From assembly GCF_933775445.1 (NCBI RefSeq), contig NC_065877.1, positions 18,476,001-18,540,000 on the forward strand: a stretch of DNA of 64,000 nucleotides. Direction: 5' to 3'. A program made the position numbers and the translations under genes. Position 1 is the first letter of the stretch; the number at the start of each line of letters is the position of its first letter. The stretch comes from Argentina anserina. Its lineage: Eukaryota > Streptophyta > Magnoliopsida > Rosales > Rosaceae. The notes under the pieces are model-generated. The model was given only the letters and a program-made list of their open reading frames with translations, had not been told where the DNA came from and did no database searches. Shown piece by piece: positions 37,100-48,305 of the stretch.

Positions 37100-40000
37100 G
37101 ATATGATTCCCCTCTTGGTCGACGTTTTTCGTGTGACGGTCCTGGGGGAGTCACGTTATTATTTAAAAAGGAAGATATCGATTTCGTGTGGTCGCCTGAG
37201 TGCACCGCTGTTTTGAGTGCGATCATGAGAATTGCCGATATGCATCGATTATTTTGTGACCATATACATCACAACCTTCTAATTTCGGTTACATACTTGA
37301 ATAGTTTCGATTATTTGAAACCTATACAACCCTCGTTTCTTGTGGATGCGTCGCCATCGCGACTGTTATTTGAATGTTTGAGTTTTCCTAAACTCATGTC
37401 TATAAACGATAATCTCAAGGTCTACGTACTCATTTATTTGAGTTGATTCATTACTCTGATGCAGCACTATTTGCTGACAAAAAGATCCCAAAAATAACGA
37501 ATTCTATGGGACACACTTAAAAGTGATTTAATGAACGTCTATAACGTTGTATTATCAGAGTTGACCTTGATGCATACTCCACATCAAAGAAACGCATGCC
37601 ATTTTTGGCACCTGTATCTATTTCTTGAGGGAATTTTGGAGATGGAAACGTAACATTCTTCCATTCTCAAGTAAGCACATTTTTGAGTCTCAGGCTAAGG
37701 CTCCGCCCAATCCGATATGCAAGATTTTGTTGCTACAGACTTTTGATTAGTCAATCTATTTTGACTATGTCTTCTGCTTACTATTTTTCAAGTATGACGT
37801 TGGCATTGCCATGATTATTGCGCGACTTTAGCTTAAGTCGTCTATTGAAATTGGAAGCTTGTTTGTGTTGTATTAAATATTGACATATTCTATAAAATCT
37901 CTCGTATTTCTTGTTTACAAGATTGACTCGTGAGAATTTTATTTGCCTTGGCTTAGCATGCATGGTCAACGTTGCAACTCACGTGGTTTTTAAATTGGCC
38001 GCTTTTGGGTTACATGGGACCCCAATAGCACTACATTGTGATTTCGGACTTTGAAATTTGGAAAACGGACCTCGGAACGTCGAAATTGACGTCGTTTTTC
38101 CCGGTTACTGTTCCGGCGTTTCCGGAACGTTTTTTGACGTTTTACCGGCGTATTCGCCGCCTTCCGGCCATATTCCGGCATTTCCGACACCGCCATCCGG
38201 TTCGGGACGGAGTTCCCTGTCGGACCTGAAGTTATGGCCTCCATACCGGCCAGGTCCGGCCACTGCCGGCCGGATTTCCGGCAATCGGTGCCGCCAGCTT
38301 CAGACGAGTTTTTCCGACGATCTTTTTTCAGTCGTTTCTCGTCATGTTTCAGCAGTTCTTGCTGCCACGTTTTCCCAGTCCAAATTTCACCCGGTTTTGA
38401 GTTATATTGACATGGTTTTCCGGTTAATTTTCCGGTTTTCTCCAAGTCGTTTCATAGCTCAAATGATTTTATTATTATTGGTGACCACCCGCACCAAATG
38501 GAAGGTTTTCCACCGTAATTGTTTGGTATTCAACTGCTCTAATACCATGTTTTTCCAACTCTTAAGTTGAAGAATGTCGTTCTATTGCCATGTGATACAT
38601 TCGATGGGATTGTCATTTGTTTCAATCCCCTCTCTTACAATATCCTATGGCGTATTGTGTAGAGAAGTTCACCGCGTCGTTGACTCTCTTAATCTTCATT
38701 TTGAGAATGTCCCGCCGTGAAATCGAGTGTCTTGCTAATTGCGTAACCACCCACACTGTCCTACGGCGCAGGTAGTTGTTTTATGGATCTCGTGCGGAGA
38801 TTGTGTTTTATATCTTTGTGCCTTGCTAAGTTTTAAAGGCCATACATGCCAATGATGGATTTTCATCTTGATATTTGTGTTAAGAATGGAGAGGAATAAA
38901 TCTGTCAGATTTCATTGACAGTATCTTTTTCAAGCTTCGACAGTAGCTTTGTTAGCCTGCAGACATCGTTTTGCTTGCCTGCAGCAGTAGCTTTATGTAA
39001 CTCAAGATTATTTGAATCATGGGTTCGGTTTTACTGTCTTCTCGGTTTGGACATGATCGTTTTTTGGTCATTTTGGACAAGATATGATGATTCGAGTTCT
39101 TTGAAATTCACATTATCATCTATTTTTCATGTTCACGAAGCGATTGGAGGACCACCTCACCCATGCTCCACACGGTGAGGCCGAGCCTATCCGTGCCATG
39201 CACGGTGAGGCCGAGCCTGCCTATTTCGGCGGCTCCATGGCATTAAGGCCGTCGGTGGCGGCATCCCCTCCTTCACAGGAGCTTGTGATGCCTCCCGTGT
39301 CTTCTAATGCCTCCATGACAATCTCTGATGCCAATCGCTCATTTTGCAAAGCTTGTTCTTTTGCTAGATTTCAAGGAAGTCCTTATTTGCTAAGGTTCCA
39401 ACCGAGAACATTCTATTCTTACAAAGTATTTAAGGTGACATTAGTGGACCCTATCCAACCGAATACGGACATTTTTCGGTATTTTTATGGTATAGGTTAA
39501 GAGCATCGATGCGTTGGTCACACGTCGCTTTGCTTTCCACAAGAAACGCTGCATTCACTAAAGTTTTTAGCTATGATCATCATCCTAAGGGCTCACCACC
39601 CTTCCTATCCTCTCAAATCTATTTGATTGGATACCGTTGGAGAGTTCACCTCCATGACTTTGATGATTTCGTTTTGCATATCTACTGGGATCGTCGTTGA
39701 ACATATTATTCCTCATGTTCATTCACTGCACGATCTAGCAGAGCTCGGACTTGGTTATGGGTACTAACCTACCGATTTTTGCATGGAGATATGTAATGAT
39801 GTTGCATGCAGCGACACTTATTCATTTTAGACCCACAACTTGCCAAGCGTTTAGTGCGTACCAGACGGTTACTGGATACGATCCCAACGTTCTTTTCCTT
39901 AAACGCCTATTTGGTTAAAGTTGTTTATGTGCCTCTATTGTAGTTATCTCAATGGGTCTACTTGAAACGATTAAGTATTCTGGTTGGTTATAATTTATGA

Positions 40001-40201
40001 ATCACCAACAGTTGTCCGCTATTTCCAATCTACAACCGTTGATCTCTATCATGCGATATTAGCTGACGGTCACTTTGATGAGACATACTTCCCGTCGTTA
40101 GGGGGAGATATGGAATGCTCCCATTCTGGTTTTAACGCCAGGAATTGACGTGGTGTGGCACTATGTCTCATTAAGATCCCGCACTACTCAAAGTGAGCAA
40201 A
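37100..40201 (+). repeat. copia internal tandem duplication, unit A
   Basis: The unit runs from ATATGATTCCCCTCTTGG to CTCAAAGTGAGCAAA and is repeated at 40202-44818 (minus the nested LTR). The repeat is near-identical along its length. Unit A alone has an extra 10 bp near 38250 and about 66 bp near 39425-39490 that are missing from unit B. Confidence 0.85.
38700..40200 (+). pseudogene. copia protease-integrase remnant, unit A
   Basis: A protease-like segment near 38725-38775 (CVTTHTVLRRR) is followed by integrase pieces. These are CKACSF near 39350, DPIQPNTDIFRYF near 39450, RWSHVALLSTRNAAF at 39509-39555 and a GTNLP-like segment near 39760. Then come ADGHFDE-type and SLGGDME residues near 40070-40110. 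They lie in different frames with stops between, so no active integrase can be made. Confidence 0.75.
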
Positions 40202-40281
40202 TATGATTCCCCTCTTGGTCGACGTTCTTCGTGTGATGGTCGACGTTCTTCATTAAAAAGGAAGATATCTATTTCATGTGG

Positions 40282-41881
40282 TGATAGGAGCACTTTGTGC
40301 GACGTTTTTAACATGTTTTTACCTCAATTTGTACTTTGCTTAGCCCTTATTGTTGTACTATTGAGTCATTGAGTCGTAGTAAGAGTCTTGAGCGGTATTG
40401 GATGCATTTTTGTGCTTACATGAGTTAAAACGCATAATTGGTTTAGAGTCCTAGTTTGAATAGGAATCCTTGTTAGGTTTTGAAACTAATTATCTCTTAC
40501 TTATGATTTTATTTTCTTATTTTCAGATTAGATTGAAGAGATAATTAAAGAAAAAAAAGATGGAGCCAAGTCATGCAATAATTAAATAGAAGATGATCAT
40601 TAAAGGCATAAAACATGGCATATTTTAGGGAATAAAACATGACATGTTTTAGGGATTAAAGCATGGCATGTTTTAGGGAATAAAACTTTCCATGTTTTAT
40701 GGATTAAAACATGGCATGTTTTAGGGAATAAAACTTTCCATGTTTTAGGGATTAAAGCATGGCATGTTTATAGGAAGAAAGAAGCAATTTCAAACCCTCC
40801 ATCTTTCCTCTATATATACATGGCTTCACCTCTCAAATAGGATCACTTCTCATTTGCATTCAAGAGCCAAAACTCTACCAAAATACTACCTCAAACATCT
40901 TTCATCAAAACAACAATCCATCCTCCCCCATATAGCAATTCTATCTCCACCGAAATCACTATTGAAGACACACTTCCAAGGTTCATACAACGTGTGATTC
41001 TCGCAACTCTTCTCCGTGGGTTTGTTTGTTTTTGATTTTTTTTACAATATTTTGTCTATGAAGATTGTAGTATGATGTTTGTGTGGGATTATTGTTTTGT
41101 ATTAAGAATCGAAATTTTCAGATTGTTTTATTGGATTTTTGGATCTTTGCCGAATTGATGGTTTTCTATAATTAATGAGTTTGTATTTCTATTGTTGTGT
41201 TCTAATCATCTTTCTCATACTTTTAGATAATTTTCAGATATGTGCATATGAATTTAGTGCTTGGATGCATTCCCTAAGATTGTGTTCGAGTGCTAGATTC
41301 ATCAACCATATTGACACAAATCGAATCATGCCTAAGTAGGTTCGATTTGTGTTGATTAAAAGTGGTAAAAATTCTGGAAATTTGCATGTGAAACCATGGT
41401 GGGTGACGCCATACATGAAACATGTCTCCAACAAAGATTTGGTGCTTAAATGTAATCTTGTTTGATTTCTACTCTAAGTGTTATTGAATTCGATTGCATG
41501 CAAATTTAGATTAGGCCCTAAGTCAATCTAAATGTTAATTGAAATCTTGCACGATTAGATGATCCCCTAAGGCTCTAATTGTATTGGTGTCTAAAAAGTA
41601 TGTAATTGGTCGAATTAGAATGCATGATAGGTTCAAACTTGTAATTATGTGGTGTAATGCTAAATTTGGTTTAAGTTTGTTAAAGAGAAGTCGATCATGT
41701 AAATAGTAATTTAGGTTTTATTTTAGTAGTTAATAATTAATCTCAAACCCCCCATTATTTGTTAACACTAAAAGTTTAGAGTTCCCTTCAATTCCTCGGA
41801 AAGAACGATCCCTGCTTATTATATACTAACGATGATGTTTTACAGGGTTTATTATATACGTTTTAACAAAACGCTCTATCA
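40282..41881 (+). mobile_element. 1.6-kb solo LTR nested in copia unit B
   Basis: It starts TGATAGGAGC and ends GCTCTATCA, giving short inverted termini. It is flanked by the 5-bp duplication TGTGG (40277-40281 and 41882-41886). Unit A shows the unoccupied site. Size and the 3' part (TTCCTCGGAAAGAACGATCC) suggest a Ty3/gypsy LTR. No pol is present. Confidence 0.88.
40609..40770 (+). repeat. minisatellite of about 24 bp in the solo LTR
   Basis: Six to seven units of the type ATGTTTTAGGGAATAAAAC, alternating with GGATTAAAGCATGGC variants. Confidence 0.85.
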
Positions 41882-43379
41882 TGTGGTCGCCTGAGTGCAC
41901 CGCTGTTTTGGGTGCGATCATGAGAATCGCCGATATGCATCGATTATTTTGTGACCATATACATCACAACCTTCTAATTCCGGTTACATACTTGAATAGT
42001 TTCGATTATTTGAAACCTATACAACCCTCGTTTCTTATGGATGCGTCGCCATCGCGACTTTATTTGAATGTTTGAGTTTTCCTAAACTCATGTCTATAAA
42101 CGATAATCTCAAGGTCTACGTACTCATTTATTTGAGTTGATTCATTACTCTGATGCAGCACTATTTGCTGACAAAAAGATCCCAAAAATAATGAATTCTA
42201 TGGGACACACTTAAAAGTGATTTAATGAACGTCTCTGACGTTGTATTATGAGAGTTGACCTTGATGCATACTCCACATCAAAGAAACGCATGCCATTTTT
42301 GGCACCTGTATCTATTTCTTGAGGGAATTTTGGAGATGGAAACGTAACATTCTTCCATTCTCAAGTAAGCACATTTTTGAGCCTCAGGCTAAGGCTCCGC
42401 CCAATCCAATATGCAAGATTTTATTGCTACAGACTTTTGAATAGTTAATCTATTTTGACTATGTCTTCTGCTTACTATTTTTCAAGTATGACGTTGGCAT
42501 TGGCATGATTATTACTCGACTTTAGCTTAAGTCGTCTATTGGAATTGGAAGCTTGTTTGTGTTGTATTAAATATTGGCATATTCTATAAAATCTCTCGTA
42601 TTTCTTGTTTACAAGATTGACTCGTGAGAATTTTATTTGCCTTGGCTTAGCATGCATGGTCAACGTTGCAACTCACATGGTTTTTAAATTGGCCGCTTTT
42701 GGGTTACATGGGACCCCAATAGCACTACATTGTGATTTCGGACTTTGAAATTTGGAAAACGGACCTCGGAACGTCAAAATTGACGTCGTTTTTCCCGGTT
42801 ACTGTTCCGGCGTTTCCGGAACGTTTTTTGACGTTTTACCGGCGTATTCGCCGCCTTCCGGCCATATTCCGGCATTGCCGGAACCGCCATCCGGTTCCGG
42901 ACGGAGTTCCCTGTCGGACCTGAAGTTATGGCCTCCATACCGGCCACTGCCGGCCGGATTTTCGGCAATCGGTGCCGCCGGCTTCCGACGAGTTTTTCCG
43001 ATGATCTTTTTTCCGTCGTTTCTCGTCATGTTTCAGCAGTTCTTGCTGCCACATTTTCCCAGTCCAAATTTCACCCGGTTTTGAGTTATATTGACATGGT
43101 TTTCCGGTTAATTTTCCGGTTTTCTCCAAGTCATTTCATAGCTCAAATGATTTTATTATTATTGGTGACCACCCGCACCAAATGGAAGGTTTTCCACCGT
43201 AATTGTTTGGTATTCAACTGCTCTAATACCATGTTTTTCCAACTCTTAAGTTGAAGAATGTCGTTATATTGCCATGTGATACATTCGATGGGATTGTCAT
43301 TTGTTTCAATCCCCTCTCTTACAATATCCTACGGCGTATTGTGTAGAGAAGTTCACCGCGTCGTTGACTCTCTTAATCT

Positions 43380-44770
43380 TCATTTTGAGAATGTCCCGCC
43401 GTGAAATCGAGTGTCTTGCTGATTGCGTAACCACCCACACTGTCCTACGGCGCAGGTAGTTGTTTTACGGATCTCGTGCGGAGATTGTGTTTTATATCTT
43501 CGTGCCTTGCTAAGTTTTAAAGGCCATACATGCCAATGATGGATTTTCATCTTGATATTTGTGTTAAGAATGGAGAGGAATAAATCTGTAAGATTTCATT
43601 GACAATATCTTTTTCAAGCTTCGACAGTAGCTTTGTTAGCCTGCAGACATCGTTTTGCTTGCCTGCAGCAGTAGCTTTATGTAACTCAAGATTATTTGAA
43701 TCATGGGTTCGGTTTTACTGTCTTCTCGGTTTTGACATGATCGTTTTTTGGTCATTTTGAACAAGATATGATGATTCGAGTTCTTTGAAATTCACATTAT
43801 CATCTATTTTTCATGTTCACGAAGCGATTGGAGGACCACCTCACCCATGCTCCTCACGGTGAGGCCGAGCCTATCCGTGCCATGCACGGTGAGGCCGAGC
43901 CTGCCTATTTCGGCGGCTCCATGGCATTAAGGCCGTCGGTGGCGGCATCCCCTTCTTCATAGGAGCTTGTGATGCCTCCCGTGTCTTCTAATGTCTCCAT
44001 GACAATCTCTGATGCCAATCGCTCATTTTGCAAAGCTTGTTCTTTTGCTAGATTTCAAGGAAGTCCTTATTTGCTAAGGCTCCAACCGAGAACATTCCAT
44101 TCTTATGGTATAGGTTAAGAGCATCGATGCGTTGGTCACACGTCGCTTTGCTTTCCACAAGAAACGCTGCATTCGCTAAAGTTTTTAGCTATGATCATCA
44201 TCCTAAGGGCTCACCACCCTTCCTATCCTCTCAAATCTATTTGATTGGATACCATTGGAGAGTTCACCTCCACGACTTTGATGATTTCGTTTTGCATATC
44301 TACTGGGATCGTCGTTGAACATATTATTCCTCATGTTCATTCACTGCACGATCTAGCAGAGCTCGGACTTGGTTATGGGTACTAACCTACCGATTTTTGC
44401 ATGGAGATATGTAATGATGTTCCATGCAGCGACACTTATTCATTTTAGACCCACAACTTGCCAAGCGTTTAGTGCGTACCAGACGGTTACTGGATACGAT
44501 CCCAACGTTCTTTTCCTTAAACGCCTATTTGGTTAAAGTTGTTTATGTGCCTCTATTGTAGTTATCTCAATGGGTCTACTTGAAACGATTAAGTATTCTG
44601 GTTGGTTATAATTTATGAATCACCAACACTTGTCCGCTATTTCCAATCTACAACCGTTGATCTCTATCCTACGATATTAGCAGACGGTCACTTTGATGAG
44701 ACATACTTCCCGTCGTTAGGGGGAGATATGGAATGCTCCCATTCTGGTTTTAACGCCAGGAATTGACGTG
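43380..44770 (+). pseudogene. copia protease-integrase remnant, unit B
   Basis: The same protease and integrase fragments as in unit A, including CVTTHTVLRRR (about 43411-43456) and RWSHVALLSTRNAAF (44127-44170). The stretch coding DPIQPNTDIFRYF in unit A is deleted here. Confidence 0.75.
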
Positions 44771-44818
44771 GTGTGGAACTATGTCTCATTAAGATCCCGC
44801 ACTACTCAAAGTGAGCAA

Positions 44819-45800
44819 ATGTGCAACGCATTATCGACCTCCAGAAAGTCGAAGATTCGATGCTCAATGACTTTACTGATATTGCGAAAGTGACGAGATC
44901 GCACATAAATGCTGTGATGTGCCGGTAAGGTTGGAACTCTCAGAATATGGGAGAATTTCATATGACCTGGTCCTAGCACCGTTGGCACCATCCCTGATAG
45001 TGGGAAGGAAGCCGGCGATGGCACCATCGTACGCTGTGGTGTTGTCGGCGCCCGTGGTATTGCACCACAAAACAAGGGCGGCAAACGCAAAGATGGACTA
45101 GTAAGGGTCATTGCTTCGGTCTTGGCTCCTGCCCAGATGAGGGGGATACCATTATTCTCTGGAATCAAAACCAGAAAGAAGCGAAGTATGTAGGCACAAG
45201 TATTTCGCCCATCATCAAGAGATATCCTCTAAACATGTGTATCAACTAAGTTTCTGTGGGACGCTACAGACTCATTTTGTTGATGTTAGAGAAGAATAGA
45301 AATCCCACGAATTGATCGTATACAGCGCGCGCGTATGTTTAATGTATTGATCTCCCATGATTGATGATGTATTCGCTTATGCTCTTATTCCGTTGTAAAG
45401 CATCAACGATGAGCAACTTGACCAAAGTGGAAAGAATCAATACAGGCTGAACTAGACTTGTTATGTTGGTCGTTGTTCGTAAGTGTAATGAGAAAGATGA
45501 AGTCATGCGATATATGCAGGACTTATGGTGCAAAGATTGTGTCATTATCCTAGGATTGACTACGATGAGTTATATTCTCTCGTTATGGACATAATTGCTT
45601 TCCGCTACTTGATCAGTAGTAGTGTCTATGAAAACAGATTTGCAGCATATGATAGTGGTCATAGAATATCTGTAAAGGGATCTTGACGTAGATATGAGAG
45701 TGCCCGAGGGACTTTAAATACCTCGAGACTACGGAGAGCTTATGTAATCAGATTGCGACGTTCGAGAGAACGTAGTACAATCGGTTGCAAGAACTCATAC
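44819..45800 (+). pseudogene. copia integrase C-terminus / reverse transcriptase remnant
   Basis: Fragments readable in shifting frames include FTDIAKVTRSHI near 44870-44905, IDDVFAYALIP near 45362-45395 and, near 45490-45680, ID-DEL-SLVMD and FRYLISSSVYE-like pieces. These match the conserved start of copia RT. The catalytic YVDD segment is not found, so most of RT and RNase H has been lost. Confidence 0.7.
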
Positions 45801-45892
45801 CCATATGTGTTCATATGAAGCTAATTCTTGATTCTCTATTCCGTATAAGTATAGATGATGAAGATATTCAATGAGCTATACATTCATACATG

Positions 45893-46174
45893 CTAGTGTT
45901 GTTGGGACACTATTGCTTTCATTATGACGTGATTAACTATGCGCCTATGCACTGTCATTGGACTTGCATTGCTTCTTTGACATGGGTTTAGTTCTACACT
46001 TAGTGAACCAACACAAATTCTTTCCACACCAACGCCGCCAGCAGCTCCAGCAACATCAACGTACGCCTTGGTGTAGCAGTCGACACTGGTAGCGTAGAGG
46101 ATGCGTACGGTTCCGTCTTGGACCAAAATCAGTTCTTCATTGGTCAATTCCCCCATTCTTTTTGCGAAAGACAC
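45893..46174 (-). CDS. unidentified open frame in the 3' part of the copia element
   Basis: A 93-codon frame begins MSFAKRMGELTNEELILVQD and includes YVDVAGAAGGVGVERICVG. I do not recognise it. It is antisense to the copia pol and lies where RNase H would be expected. It could be captured host sequence or chance. Confidence 0.15.
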   Translation of the reverse strand: MSFAKRMGELTNEELILVQDGTVRILYATSVDCYTKAYVDVAGAAGGVGVERICVGSLSVELNPCQRSNASPMTVHRRIVNHVIMKAIVSQQH

Positions 46175-46189
46175 ATTGAATGTGACAAA

Positions 46190-46545
46190 TCAGAATCTGT
46201 CCAGTTTTGTAGGTCAACTTCAACAAGACCTATAGGACAGCTCGCTCGATGAAATATGGTGAAATTAGTACCGTTGGAAAGGTATATGTGTCTACTTTCA
46301 AGTAACATCAACCTTTCGTTCATAGCTATCATATTGAGTGAGTTATGGCCGTTTTAGCAAAGTAGGACAGTCCTGTCCGGAAATTTGCAAGTCAGTCAAC
46401 TTCGACAGAGCATTGTGAACTGCTCCGATCGGATGAGGTTGTGAACCTTATGTCACTGGAAAGCCACGGGTGTCTACTTTTCAGAACATTTTACGGTTCG
46501 CTGATACCTATTTTGACGAAGAAGTTATGACCGTTTAAGTGAGTG
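46190..46545 (+). repeat. diverged tandem repeat of about 180 bp in the copia 3' region
   Basis: Two units share, in order, CTGTCC, GTCAACTTC, a (C/A)(C/A)(G/T)TTGGAAAG-type block or its variant, GTGTCTACTTT, TTCG and GTTATG(G/A)CCGTTT. The units start near 46193 and 46373. Confidence 0.6.
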
Positions 46546-46963
46546 AAGGTCATTCTATCCGAGAATCTGATTTTCATTGCAAACTCTTGTTTTGAGTTGT
46601 TATGCAATTTTGTTTCCTAAGATCTAAATTTGGCTAAGTATAGCATGTATGATCTAAGGATGTGTGACTAGATTAATGATTAATCATTAGCTCAAGACTA
46701 CGTTTGAGAAGCATGTAATGAATGTTGTGTACGTTGTTCTTTGTACTCCATGATTATGGCACTAATCAGGGGGAGTTGTTTCGTAGACTTCAGGGGGAGT
46801 CTACCTCTCATGATGCTATCAAATGTAGACGGTGCGTTGTGCTCTTTTTCCCTTCGATCAAGCTTTTATTTTTACCCAAGAGGTTTTTATTTTGCTTGAC
46901 AAGGTTTTTACCGAGGCAACGATGTGTGCACCATGCAACCTAGGCATGCGACACAAGGGGGAG

Positions 46964-47147
46964 TGTTCCGGGAGAATTACTATTCTACCCTTATGCGTGT
47001 CTTAGCCTAATAGGTTTCCTGTTAGGAAATAGATTAGCATCTCCGTAATAGATTAGGACTCTGAATCCTACGGGATTGTGGTTTTGTAATGCCTATATAT
47101 AGGCCCCCATATCATTCAATAATACACAATTATTTCATCCTGAAACA
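46964..47147 (+). repeat. 3' LTR of the copia element
   Basis: 184 bp, starts TGTTCCGGGAG directly after the polypurine tract and ends CCTGAAACA before the TTATG target duplication. Confidence 0.92.
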
Positions 47148-47449
47148 TTATGAACTATTTTGCCATTTCTTACTATTTTTCTTCTTTTTTTCCTTCTTTT
47201 TCTAATTCCGGCCATAACTTTCTCGTTCGGCGATAGATTTTGACGAAATTTGTACCGTTAGAAAGATCTCGCTTCCCTCTTTCATTTGATATACTACCCA
47301 CTCCAAATTGACTAACCTTACAAGGCACAACAACCATCACAAAGGGTTGTCGCCATCAATAGCGGTGCCTCAAGCAATTCCGGCGAAACCGAACCTCAAT
47401 GTTCCTTAATTCCTGCTATTCTATTCATTCTGAGCATACTTATACCAAT

Positions 47450-47756
47450 CTCATTTGAATTTTAACAAAATTTCACATATTTCCACATTTCTCTCGGCAT
47501 GTCACAGACACTGTCACACCTACTATCACAATCGCTATCACACTATCTATTTACATCTAGTGTCACAACCTCTGTCACACTACTTGTCACAACCACTATC
47601 ACACTACCTATTACATTAATTGTCACACCTCCTGTCACACCTCATATCACACCCACTGTCACAGAAGCTATCACACTATCTATTTACACTAACGGTCACA
47701 CCCACTGTCATACCAATCTCATTTGAATTTTAACAAAATTTCACATATTTTCACAT
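47450..47756 (+). repeat. direct repeat framing part of the TCACAC cluster
   Basis: A 45-bp segment, TACCAATCTCATTTGAATTT with ACAAAATTTCACATATTT following, occurs at about 47451-47495 and again at 47711-47756. The TCACAC repeats lie between and after the copies. Confidence 0.75.
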
Positions 47757-48015
47757 TTTCTCTCGGCTTGTCACAGCTCCTGTCACAGATGCTGTCACAG
47801 ACACTTTCACACCTACTGTTTTGGTATTGAAACTAGATTTACTCTTGCTTTGGGTTCCTGAAGAAGAACATTCTCTTCGGAATAACCAATCTCTACCTAT
47901 CACACCCGCTGTCACACTACCTATCACACCCACACTACATATCACACTTGTTATCACATTGCCTATCACATTACCTATCACACTATCTATCACAATAGAA
48001 AATTTGTGTGACAGG
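47497..48015 (+). repeat. TCACAC-rich minisatellite
   Basis: About 30 occurrences of (T/C)(G/A)TCACAC(C/T) spaced mostly 10 or 20 bp apart, with variants CTGTCACACC and TATCACACTA. A unique stretch at about 47815-47895 splits it. The long frames on both strands read as repetitive Ser/Thr/Val/Ile proteins and are composition artefacts. Confidence 0.8.
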
Positions 48016-48305
48016 TAGTGTGATTGGGAAACTTTTTTTTTTTGCCAATTACAAGTTACCAATTAAAGCAAAAACAAAAGCAAAAGGTTAATCCCAGTAG
48101 TACAAGTTGGTTTACCATTACTTCTACTACTACATTCTTTAAGTTCCCCCCGGTTATATTTTTCATCGACAAGAGTCAGTGGGAGTAGGAAATTAGAATC
48201 ATATCATTGAGCTTTGATGGTGATGTGTTTGGTTACATTGATATCCTGGTTTGGTTCAGACTTAATCACGGACGATTTTGGCCCCAGATATCATCAGCTC
48301 GAACT

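Larger units (their letters stand above)
40202..44818 (+). repeat. copia internal tandem duplication, unit B (interrupted)
   Basis: Unit B begins ATATGATTCCCCTCTTGG at about 40202, is broken by the solo LTR at 40282-41881, and resumes with TGTGGTCGCCTGAGTGC. It ends CTCAAAGTGAGCAAA at 44818. Its beginning carries a small rearrangement in which GTCGACGTTCTTC is repeated. Confidence 0.85.
36031..47147 (+). mobile_element. Ty1/copia LTR retrotransposon, 11.1 kb, coding region decayed
   Basis: Two 184-bp LTRs (36031-36214 and 46964-47147) start TGTT(T/C)CGGGAG and end CCTGAAACA. They are flanked by the perfect 5-bp duplication TTATG (36026-36030 and 47148-47152). A polypurine tract CAAGGGGGAG precedes the 3' LTR. 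Fragments in the order protease, integrase, reverse transcriptase can be read in changing frames on the plus strand, so it is copia, not gypsy. No frame is long enough to be functional. Size is inflated by an internal 3-kb tandem duplication and a nested 1.6-kb solo LTR. It lies between RPL3 and a repeat cluster. Confidence 0.9.

Noticed and set aside
38038..38570. Long frames in the copia unit (170 and 151 codons) and copies at 42732-43254
   Set aside because: They lie in a GC-rich, CCGG-rich part of a decayed retrotransposon, overlap on both strands and show no family resemblance.
40277..41890. MULE or hAT insertion with an 8-9-bp duplication TCATGTGGT
   Set aside because: The longer shared string comes from counting the terminal TCA of the element. 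TG...CA ends with a 5-bp TGTGG duplication fit an LTR better.
47497..48015. CRISPR-like spaced repeats
   Set aside because: The repeated word is only 6-10 bp, spacing is 10 or 20 bp, there are no unique spacers and the genome is plant; it is a minisatellite.
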